Below are positions 44,079 to 55,500 of a DNA stretch of 64,000 nt, piece by piece. The position numbers were made by a program, and so were the translations under genes. Source of the stretch: Leguminivora glycinivorella. Its lineage: Eukaryota; Arthropoda; Insecta; Lepidoptera; Tortricidae. Every line of letters starts with the position of its first letter. Position 1 is the first letter of the stretch. The notes under the pieces are model-generated. The model saw nothing but the letters and a program-made list of their open reading frames with translations. It ran no database searches and was not told the origin of the DNA. The stretch is taken from contig NC_062973.1 of NCBI RefSeq assembly GCF_023078275.1, positions 16,630,456 to 16,694,455 of the forward strand, given 5' to 3'.

Positions 44079-47000
44079 CTATCTGTTGCTGTGGTAGGGG
44101 GCGCCACCGTGGCGCGCCCACTCGCGCTCAAACTCGTGCTCGAGGATCTCGGCGCCGCGCTTGCGCGTCAGCCCCGTCTCGTCCAGGCTTAACTCGCACA
44201 TTTGCATGTCGTCCACACCTGATGATGAAATAAATTTGTTAGACATAGTCCGATTTTGATCAAATCTAACGATACATACTTATGAGTAATGGTATAAGTA
44301 TGTAATCACACAAAATTACTACTAAAACCATAATTATTCGTAAAGTTTAAATATGTATACGAACAAAACAAAATCTATGGACATTTTTGATGAAGTTAAA
44401 TTAGGGTGTGGATGAAGGTAAAATAGGGCGTCCTATCAGAAACAAAACATTAACGGGATGAGAAAGGTAATATGTACAATCAGCGTGTGATTTTACTGAC
44501 CACTATGCACGGGCGACTGATCCGGAGGTAGCTCCACCTAGCGTGCGACGTACAGCCCGTTGAAGTGTGCGCGCTATCAGCCGCGTATCTCAAACAGGTT
44601 GAGGAAGGTTTATAAAGTGTGTACAACGTGTGATACTCACCGCTAAGCACGGGCGCCTTATCCGGGTGCAATTCCATCTGGCGAGCGACGAACTGCCCGA
44701 CGAAGTGCGCGTACCAACAGCCGCGTGTCGCAAACAGGATGAGGAAGGTATTATGTACACTCAGTTAAATTGTGTAAAACGTATAGTACTAACGGCTCTG
44801 CAGCAGAACGGGCGCCTTATCCGGGTGCAGTTCCATCTGGCGAGCGACGTATTACCCATCGAAGTGTGCGTACCAACAGCCGTGTGTCCAAACAGGACGA
44901 GGAACGTATTATGTACACTCAGTTAAACTGTGTAAAACATATGGTACTAACCGCTCTGCAGCAGAACGGGTGCCTTATCCGGGTGCAGTTCCATCTGGCG
45001 AGCGACGTACTGCCCGTCGAAGTGTGCGTACCACCAGCCGCGGCGGTCGGCGGCCGCGGGCCGCACGAACGGGATGCGGAAGTAGCGGTGCCGGGCGCCG
45101 AGCACGTCGCCCTTGGCTGGCAAGCGAGGAGTCTTGGCTGGACGACCAATACATATTATTATTAACACCGGAAACACTGTTGCAAGTCAAGTAGTTGTTA
45201 ACAAAACTCGCTCTAGCGGGACTGTAGTCCAATTAGGAGTGCCACAAGGCTCAATTTTAGGTCCATTCCTGTTTTTGGTTTATATAAATGATTTGCCATG
45301 TATAGTGAAAAACTTTTGTGAAATAGTACTTTTTGCTGATGATACATCACTGCTTTTTAATGTTGACCGAAAATCTACGGATTACAATGTAATTAATAGC
45401 ACGTTAGCTGATGTACTGCAGTGGTTTACTGTCAACAATTTACTTCTTAATTCTAAGAAAACCAAATGTATTCGATTTTCTCTGCCGAATGTTAAACCAA
45501 TCGATACAAAAATACTTTTGAATGATGAATGCTTAGAGATGGTAGATACAACACTGTTTCTTGGTTTAACATTGGACAAAAATCTACAATGGAGTCCTCA
45601 TATAAAGAAACTAGCAAGCAAATTAAGTTCAGCCGCATACGCCGTTAGGAGAATCAGGCAACTGACTAATGTTGAGACAGCTCGCCTAGTGTATCATAGT
45701 TATTTTCACAGTGTAATGTCATACGGTATTCTGGTTTGGGGCAAAGCAGCTGACATACAGACTATCTTTGTATTACAAAAGAGAGCCATTCGTTCTATTT
45801 ACAACTTAGGAACACGTGAATCAGTAAGAGAACTCTTCAAAGAAATTAATATCTTAACTGTAGCTTCCCAATACATTTATGATAGTATAATTTATGTTGT
45901 TAAGAATTTAGACTGTTTCACTAAGAATTCTGATATCCATAATTATAACACTAGAAACAAAAATAAGCTTGCCATAAAGAAGTTTCGTGTCCGTAAAGTA
46001 CAGAAGTCATTTGTTGGGCAATGCATTCATTTTTATAATAAGTTACCTGACACTGCTTTGAGATTACCCCTCCCAGCTCTTAAGAACTACTTAAAAAAAT
46101 CATTGATGTTAAAGGCTTATTACAGAGTCGAGGACTATTTGACAGACAAACATGCATGGCCCGAACCAGAAACTACAAAAAACGAATAGCAATTAAAATA
46201 ATTGTATTATGTATAGAGGACACAGTTCAGATAAGAAAGCACATCAAATATTTTATATTTTATGTTGTGTAGGTAAATTACATATTTAATGATATTGAGA
46301 TTCATATTATCTTTCTCTTCTATGACAATTTGATATGTTTTCTCTGAAGAAGAACGACGTATTATTAAGCAATAATATAATTTATTGAAATTGATTTCCA
46401 TAGAGTACCTAGTCTGTTCATATTCTTTGATGAATACTTTTGCATGTTAAATTGTATGTTGTTATTTAATGCATGTTAATTATAAGATGTAATGTTTTGA
46501 AAAGAAGTTGCCCGCCGAGTTTCTTGCCGGTCCCATAGTGGATACCCCCCTCCCAACTGAGGGGGGACTGAAATCTTCTCGAGGCTGAGGCGTAGGGTTA
46601 GAGCCGGCGTAGCTTTATTTGACGTTCATATGCGCATTGTAATATGCCTACTTGAAAAATAAATATTTCATTTTCATTTTTCATTTTCATTTTCATTTTT
46701 TCATCGTTAATTTTCAAGTTCATGCGCGAATCCAAGGGGGGGTCATGGGGGTCATGACCCAGGGGTCCGAAGCTGGATCCGCGCTTGGTTTAGTTACATC
46801 TCTAGATAAACATTTGTTTGTAAACGAGACTGCATCGCGCTCCGATGTTTCAAGGACGGCGTTGTCTCTGTAGTCTTGGAGCAGACGGAGTATTAACCTC
46901 GTGAGACCCTATGTACATATAAATAGTTGTTGCAATCTAATTTGAATCTTTCACGAACAAAATAAAGTAGGTAGCATTTCTTTAGATTCATTGGTTTTTG

Positions 47001-49551
47001 AAACCAACGAAATTCTCACCAATTTACTTATATAATAAGATTCAAATTAAAAACAGGAAACCTAACTATGGTGGGTCTTACGAGGATAAGTATGTATACA
47101 ATTCGTGAAAGCTTAAATCAATATATCTTTTGTCCTTAAATTCTTCTTTCTGGGCTGATATTCCTTCAATGTTGACGGATATTATTGTCATGCTTGGCCC
47201 TGAGAAGGGCCTTTTTTTTGATAGCATTTGTGGCATTTTTGGGAGCATATGGCATTAGTTGATCACCTTTGGTGCGCAGCAATCGGTTTCACGGCTGGTA
47301 GGCCGCTACTCACGGGGAGGGCCCGAGCAGGACAGAGACAGTGCCCCCGGTGCTCAACAACATGTACTGAAGAAGATCTCTTAAGGGCTACCCCTCGAGG
47401 GCTTGAAGTGGCTAAGCATTGGCAAACCAAAATTTAGTTTTACTTGATCCCTTTACACGAAGAAGAAGAAGTCCTTAAATTTTATACGTAGAAAATAGTG
47501 ACCATTACTTAACAAAAACCGGCCAAGAGCGTGTCGGGCCACGCTCAGTGTAGGGTTCCGTAGTTTTCCGTATTTTTCTCAAAAAGTACTGAACCTATCA
47601 AGTTCAAAACAATTTTCCTAGAAAGTATTCATAAAGTTCTACTTTTGTGATTTTTTTCATATTTTTTAAACATATGGTTCAAAAGTTAGAGGGGGGGGTA
47701 CGCACTTTTTTTTCCTTTAGGAGCGATTATTTCCGAAACTATTAATATTATCAAAAAACGATATTAGTAAACCCTTATTCATTTTTTAATACCTATCCAA
47801 CGATATATCACACGTTGGGGTTGGAATGAAAAAATATCAGCCCCCACTTTACATGTAGGGGGGTGCCCTAACGAAACATTTTTTTCCACTTTTTATTTTT
47901 GCACTTTGTTGGCGTGATTGATATACATATTGGTACCAAATTTCAGCTTTCTAGTGCTAACGGTTACTGAGATTATCCGCGGACGGATGGACGGACGGAC
48001 GGACGGACGGACGGACAGACAGACATGGCGAAACTATAAGGGTTCCTAGTTGACTACGGAACCCTAAAAATTAAGTAGAAACACGCCGAGGTGTCAATGT
48101 TTCCCCTCCTCCCCACTTTTGTATCCCTGTTTTCAGTTTTTTTATATTTCCATGAAAACCGTAAAAGCTACAACAATAACGTCTGAGAGAAGTATATTCT
48201 CTATAAAATTCTCTACAATACTGTATTTGGAAGTATATAGCTAGAACTTATAATTTTCAAACTATGCTCATTTTACCTTTGCCATATTTGTGTTTGGTGA
48301 CCAGTAGGATAAGTAAGGCCCAGCGACTTTGCACTTTTGCCTGTGGCGATGCTGCTTGGCAAAATTGTTCCTTGGGTCAAACTGATCCGATTTATCCCAA
48401 TAGTCATGAAATCGCACGTGACTACTCCCCACAAAGAGAAGGGGAAGGGGCCGGTTCCCTCGATGAAATCTATGCAACCGACGCCAACGACGAGCGCCAA
48501 CGCCATCTATCAATGGCTATTTCACGAAATTGATGAACGCTCTAAGGAATAAGGGCTCTTAGTGTAGTGGTTATGCCAGTCGACACTAGATGGCAGCATT
48601 AAAAAACACTGGGTTACACTGTATGACATTTTTTCATTTCAACATTAAGTAAATAGCATTCGTTATAAGTAAATAGTATACGTTAATTCGTCGCTCAGTT
48701 TTGCCGTGAAGGACGGACAAATAAATAGACACACACACACTTTCCCGTTTATAATATTAGTATGGATTAAAATAAACATTAAGTTAATAAAAACAAAATG
48801 CAGTATTATTTGTGCCGTTTGTATATCCGAGGTCTTTATTGTTTTATAGAGAGTACGTCGTAGACGTCGCATCGGACCGATAGATGGCGCCATCGTTCGT
48901 TGTAAGTCGCTCCGGCGTCTCACCGCCGCGATGTTGGTAGTCCCGTTTTTCCCCACCTGCAACACAAGGCCCCCCGCGCCCCGACTCGCCACCAGCCACC
49001 CTCATTGTTTCGTCGAACGCCGAAGTGACCGGTTGTCGCGTATTCCGTTCGAACATTTTTACAGCATGGTGTCTCGAAATTAATCTTTTAGTTTCTATTT
49101 CCTTGTTATTTCTGGTCAAACCAGAGTTATTCGTGTTTTTATTTAAAAAGTGGCTTATAACGTTTCGGAATTATGAAATTTTTCAATTTCATCCGTCAAT
49201 TCTTTCTTCCCTTTTAATTTGCGCTCGTTCGTCTTGAATAATGAGATATATTATGCCTCGCTAGCGATCATTATTCGTCTTTCGGGGTTCTCACTATAGA
49301 AATGAACGAGCGGTGCTTTATGATTCTACCCACTTTTTTGTAAGAAAGTTCCATGCTGCAAAAATCGTTACCGTTAATCAGTTTTCTTTTTAAACTATTC
49401 GCATTTCCGAGACTAAAGTAGGAAGTGTTATCCGCGTATTAAAAGTTTCGCGCGAGAATATAAGCGGTAACGTAGGTAAGTTGCTCCGCCGGGGACCACG
49501 TGCTCCGGGGACCACGTGCTTCGCGACCGCGGGCTGCGCGACCTGCGGGCT

Positions 49552-49585
<34 letters not shown>

Positions 49586-52500
49586 AGGGCGCGGTGGAGG
49601 AATACCGCGCTCCAAGGAGGTTGAATTTCTCCGACGAATGGGTGAGCAGATTCATATTATTTTAGAAAGAATTTCCGATTCGGTGCGGAGGCCCCAAGCC
49701 ACGTATCGGCGCCGAAACTTACTGTAGCGCTGCGATAGCGCCGCTGACCGCGGCAGTGTTGTCCGCCGCGTCGGCGCCGCCGAGGTTGCGTAGAAGTTGC
49801 CTCCTCGTTAACGATGGCCATCTCTGCGGTGCCGCCGAACAACGTTGTGGCCGCCGCATAGGCGTCGCGTTCGACGCTGTAAGTATGTCTGCTGCTGCCC
49901 CGACGCGAGCGCCGTGCCGTTAGTGATCAGTCGTCAATACGCAGGCTACCAGCGCGGCCACCTTCTGCCCCCGCCACAACGCCGCGAGCCTGCTGAAGCT
50001 GTCCACCAGTATCGCTGGCCGCCACGCTTATGCTGGCGCCTCGATGGTGATGCAGAGCGTTCGTCTGCCGTGACAACGCCGCGATCCCGCTGAAGCTGTC
50101 CACCAGTATCGCTGGCCGCCACGCTTATGCTGGCGCCTCGATGGTGACGATGCAGAGCGTTCGTCTGCCGTGACAACGCCGCGATCCTGCTGAAGCTGTC
50201 CACCAGTATCGCTGGCCGCCACGCTTATGCTGGCGCCTCGATGGTGATGCAGAGCGTGCGTCTGCCTTGACAACGCCGCGAGCCTGCTGAAGCTGTCCAC
50301 CAATGTCGCTGGCCGCCACGCTTATGCTGGCGCCTCGATGGTGATGCAGAGCGTGCGTCTGCCTTGACAACGCCGCGAGCCTGCTGAAGCTGTCCACCAA
50401 TATCGCTGGCCGCCACGCTTATGCTGGCGCCTCGATGGTGATGCAGAGCGTTCGTCTGCCGTGACAACGCCGCGATCCTACTGACTGTCCACCTGCTGTA
50501 GCTGTCCACCAGTATCGCTGGCCGCCACGCTTATGCTGGCGCCTCGATGGTGATGCAGCGAGCTCATCTGCCGTGACAACGCCGCGATCCTGCTGAAGCT
50601 GTCCACCAGTATCGCTGGCCGCCACGCTTATGCTGGCGCCTCGATGGTGATGTAGAGCGTTCATATGCCGTGACAACGACGCGAGACGCGACCCTGCCGA
50701 AGCTGTCCACCAGTATTGCTGGCCGCCATGCTTATGCTGGCGCCTCAGTGGTGATGCGGAGCGTAATACTGTTAACCGCTGCACAGGCGTCGCAATCCTT
50801 CTGCTGCGTCTGCCGTGACAACGCCGCAAGCTACTTGAAGTTTTCCACCGGTGTCGTCGGCCGACACGCTCATGCTGGCGCCTTGATGTCGCCTCGATCG
50901 CACGAGGTAAGATTGTAGACGCGGCGACCTTCATCGCGCCACCGAACGCAATACTGCGGCTACCGCGAAGGCGTCGCTAATTTTCCTGCCGCGTTTGCCG
51001 TGACGACGCCGCGAACTCTGTTGATGCTGTTCACCGATGTAGCTGACTGCCACGCTTGCGCCGGTGCCTCCGCGCTGACGGCGGCCACCTCGAGAAGGCC
51101 ACCGAGCACGATACTGCGTGACGCGACAGGGCATCGAGACGCCTTTCGAGCTGACGACGGCCGTCTCAATCTCACCGCCGAACATAACAGCGTCTGCTGC
51201 AGTGACAAGCTGGTAAGATTGCTGATGTGGGCCCTTGGTGCTGCTAGCCGCCACGCTGATAACGCCCGTCGCGCCTAAGATGTCACGCTCACCGCGAACA
51301 CTGTCTTCCCCTACAATGGTGCCACGACCACGACTATCCAGGCTCCGTCTGCTACGGTATCGTTGCAGACTCTGTTGCTGACCAGGCTGATACTACCCTC
51401 CAATGTGACGCCGGGCGCCGCTATCAGCTGACATCCCGTACACTATGGTATCCACTCTTCTCTTTCCAGTTCCCGTGAAGTACGACTGTATTTACACTCT
51501 ATTTTGACCAAGGACTCCTCCGTCGCCGAAGTGAGAACAGATAAATTCTAAAGATGCTACGTCCTAACGTGGTTTGGACACCCATATTTGAACGAGGTAA
51601 GACGTCAATAACCGGAAGAGGAGCCGCACTGCTGCGAGGGTGTCCTGACGATGTTCGCGAGCTATCTAATCGGAGAGGCGCCTCGCGAGACGACCCTGTG
51701 ATTCCTGTACATCGCTCATTGTGTAGGTCAAAGACATCGTAAAGGTTTGCGGAAATTTAAAAAAAAAAAAAAAATCTCTTTCAGAATGTCCAGATCTGAA
51801 TTCGAGCCAGCGTCCTGCATCCTGAGCGTGCGTCTGTTTTACCGGGTGGACACCAAAACCGATCGGTAATCTGGCCGCGGGGTTCCAAGTACACGACGAT
51901 TTCCCGGAGGCTTGTGGCGCCCCCTGTCCATTCGAGAGATTAACTTATTCGCCGAGCCTCTAATAAACAAATTGGGAAAAATAAACCCGCTTCGCCTTAG
52001 TGAACTTGAGATTCCAGCTCAAAGCGAAAGGGGCCAGGAACTCAGGAGGACTTCAGTAGTTATGATCTGGCTCGACTATACTGAATTAATATAGTGCTTG
52101 ATTCGATCGTAGAACCTGATTTCATCAATTTCACAACTTTCGTAGTCTACACAGGAAGGTTGCACCGCTGCAGTTTCCCCGTACAGCTGCCGATAGCTGT
52201 AGGCCAATCGCCCCTGTTTTGCTTGCATCTGCAGCCCGATAAGACCTTCAATAATCGGAACATTGTACGAAGTAAAGCTCTTCCGATGGAGAATAATCTT
52301 CAACAGGCGGTGGCGCTGGCGACTGAAGTGACATGCAGTCGGATTAAGGTTCGCATAGCACTATATGCTATGCACAGTTCAGTTGTATGTTATGTTATGC
52401 TGTACGATGGCAGGACTACATCTCTTCTGTTACGAGTAACTACGACAGTAACTGCTGACTCCAACAGATTGTCGTACGAGGTCAGTATGCACCCCCTGGG

Positions 52501-55500
52501 AGCCAAGTAAGTGACCTTCGGTGACCTCGCCTTCTTCTGCTTCGCCCGTCATCGTACCTCTTCGTCTGCGAGAACCCTGCATTACGCCGTACAACGGTAC
52601 GTATTAAGCCTCCGCCACACATAAAGCGCATTCCGCTTCGCTAACGCTACGCTATCAGCGCGCTGAATGCGCGTGCATTCCGCTCGCGTCCCGCGTGCAT
52701 TCCGCTCGCGTCCCGCGCGCGTTGCGCTCGCTATCAGCGCTCGTTCGTTCCCGCTAGCGCCCACTGGGCGCAACGCCAGCGTTAGTGCGGTGCACCGCCA
52801 TTATTGCGCTCCGCCTACGCTCTTAAAGCGCGCATGTGTGGCGGTGTTAAATTCACCCCTTGACCTGCTACCACGACGTGTTCAGCAACCACCAGCGATG
52901 CGACACTGACGTCTCCACCTCTCAGTCTACTCTGTCGACCTTCATTGCACGAAGTAGAAATCCGTCGCATCGGGTTTTGGATTAGGTAATGGATTACCCT
53001 AAGAGTCAATGACTGACTTAAAGAAATCGACTGATACCTCCGTCCAGTGTAGTAGCAATCGACAGCGCTCGTACTTTTCATCTTCTAGGTTAGTCTTACC
53101 GAGCGATCGGTATCCTCAAATGCCCTCACTAAAAAGAGTTCAGAGTTCAGGAGTCTCGCTTGCAACCGCGCTCGCTTGACGCGAAATAGTCTGATCGAAA
53201 ATACCAGTATTGTAACAAATAGCCCTTGGGCACGTGAGTGATGACCTTTTTCTGTGTTTGATATGGACGTAAGACGTTGGACTTTAAATAGTCATATCAA
53301 AGCTAATATTGATTTAGATAATTTTTACGAAGGGTTGACAAAAGCAGTATCAATTACGTTACCCTGCTACAGTACAGATAGTTACACTACTTTTACAGTT
53401 AATTTCCACACTTTGTGTCTGAAATTGGGTTTATAACCTGATAAAATAACGTGTCTGTTAATAATAATAGTGTATGTAAGGTTTTTGTATCTTGTTCAAG
53501 TCAGCCTCGCCTACATCTTTTTTTTTTGGTTTTGATCTGCGATGTATAATAATGTCATTTCTCTAACTATTCGCTGACTAAAGCTAAACGTCATCACGAA
53601 AATCTCTTTATGCGTTTCTGGCACCGAGATATTCGCGGATCGAAGGCTATTTCGACTGATACATCTGTCAAATCGGTTCAACTGATTCACTTATTCTTCT
53701 ATGCTATGCCAATAGGGCTACCAAAGGCTTGCGCGCCAGCTGACTCGCCACCAGGAGATAATAAACAGGTCTCTATAAAGACCTCGGATATACAAACGGC
53801 ACAAATAATATAAAAATTTTACCTTCCAATAAAATTTGTATTATTTTGCCTGGTATATCCGAGGTCTGAGTGATGCCTTCCTGGTAGGCTTAATATACCG
53901 TCGGCACTTCTCCTCAACAATGAGGGTGGCTGGTGGCGAGTCGGGGCGCGGGGGGCCTTGTGTTGCAGGTGGGGAAAAACGGGACTACCAACATCGCGGC
54001 GGTGAGACGCCGGAGCGACTTACAACGAACGATGGCGCCATCTATCGGTCCGATGCGACGTCTACGACGTACTCTCTATAAAACAATAAAGACCTCGGAT
54101 ATACCAGGCAAAATAATACAAATTTTATTGGAAGGTAAAATTTTTATATTATTGTGTGCTACTTAAAACTTTCCTTGTTAGTATAAAACCCGGAGTTCTT
54201 AAAAAAAAATAAGAAAGTAGAATCTTAGAGAAAGAAATAAGCAGGTAAATAAAATCAAATAATCCATACTGATTAAACTGGAAAGTGTGTGTGTGTCTGT
54301 TTGTTTGTCCGTCTTTCAAGAGAAGCCGCGGGCAAAAGCTAGTAGAACATAAAAGAAAAAAAGTAAATAAAAATGCAAAAAGATTGCGTGAGCCGAGATT
54401 CGAACTCACGACACTCATGGCGCAAACGATTCCACCTAGAAGTCAAACCCGCTAGACCATTTGCACATCGTGAAAAACGGCGAATCTTCTGATTCTAATC
54501 ACCAAATGCTAGTGCCGAAGTTTCGCGCGATGGATACGCGATGACCTTGAGCCATCGCCGTCGCATCGCGTCGCGTCGCCCGTCGCTCACGCAAGACAGA
54601 GCGTTACTCATTGTTCCTGCCGGTGAGTAAGGCAGCCAGAGCTCAACGAGGAAGGACCTACGGAACTAATTAGGACAATAGATTGTCCTTTGAGTCGTCG
54701 GCACCCAGGCCCTTTCTAAGTACCTACAGGTTTGTACAAGTTTCTAATGAGTCGGCAACGCACATGTGCCACTCCTTGAGTGGCAGGCGTCCATAGGTTA
54801 CAGTGACCGCTTTTCATCAGGCAGACCGTATGCCTGTTTCCCACCTACGTGGTACAAAAAAAACTGTCGTCGAATTCACCTTAAACATTAAAAACTAAGT
54901 CAAAATCGATTGATTCGTTCGGGAGCTATGATGCCACAGACAGACATGTCAAGCGTCAAACCTTAAATTATTATAAAACACTCCGTCGTTTTTGCGTTGG
55001 TGGTTAAAAACAAGAAACTTCCTTCAAAACTATAAAACACAACTTTCTATGAAAATTGGTCAAGTGCGAGTCGGATTTCGACATTTCCATACAAACAGGT
55101 CATGAGCGCCTGACGAAATGTAATGGCAACGTACATTAAATTTCGTACTTAGATTTCGCGTATATTTCGGAAACGATAAGAGATAGAGCAAAATGGACTT
55201 CTGATTTTGGTTGTCGATGGCACAATTTTTTTGTTTTCGTATATATACACCTTTTTTTGGACCTATGTGGGCAATATTATGGTCAGTGAAGTTCTAAACG
55301 GTCTTAAGCGCCTCTTTTTTAGTAGGAACTTAAGTCATTTTGGAAAATGATTTTTTTTTTAACAATTTCTATAACAAACGAAACCGAAATTAATTTCTTT
55401 ATACCTGTCCAACGCGATTACAACATTTTAAGACGTTTAGTAACTACTTGCAGCGGCAGTGAGTGAAATTCGTAATCTGAGTTTTTTTCTCTTAAGTCCG

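Larger units (their letters stand above)
48814..54158. other. GC-rich block bounded by inverted copies of a ~180-200 bp sequence
   Basis: Left boundary 48814-49013 is an inverted copy of 53918-54110: both read, in opposite directions, AATGAGGGTGGCTGGTGGCG to CTCTCTATAAAACAATAAAG and ACCTCGGATATAC. The interior is much richer in GC and CpG than the window and contains a GGC/CGG triplet run (49558-49586), a 97-98 bp minisatellite, a 16-A run (51758) and a TTAA-flanked inverted-repeat element. No reverse transcriptase, transposase or other known domain is visible, so it may be a non-autonomous or foldback element, or two separate insertions. Confidence 0.5.

Noticed and set aside
44620..44760. 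Mutually exclusive alternative exon of myosin VI in the middle duplicate
   Set aside because: It has an open frame and a good donor but no AG acceptor before the coding part, so it cannot be an internal exon as it stands; kept only as a finding about donors.
45113..45145. ATG at 45113 as start of the LINE protein
   Set aside because: These bases are antisense to the jar exon and acceptor; the frame happens to join the truncated LINE reading frame.
44630..45232. Plus-strand and alternative-frame ORFs over the jar exon copies
   Set aside because: They are antisense or shifted shadows of the myosin VI exon and its duplicates.
49428..51278. Long GC-rich open frames on both strands
   Set aside because: Produced by GGC/CGG triplets and a 97-98 bp minisatellite with few stops; no domain or splice structure supports coding.
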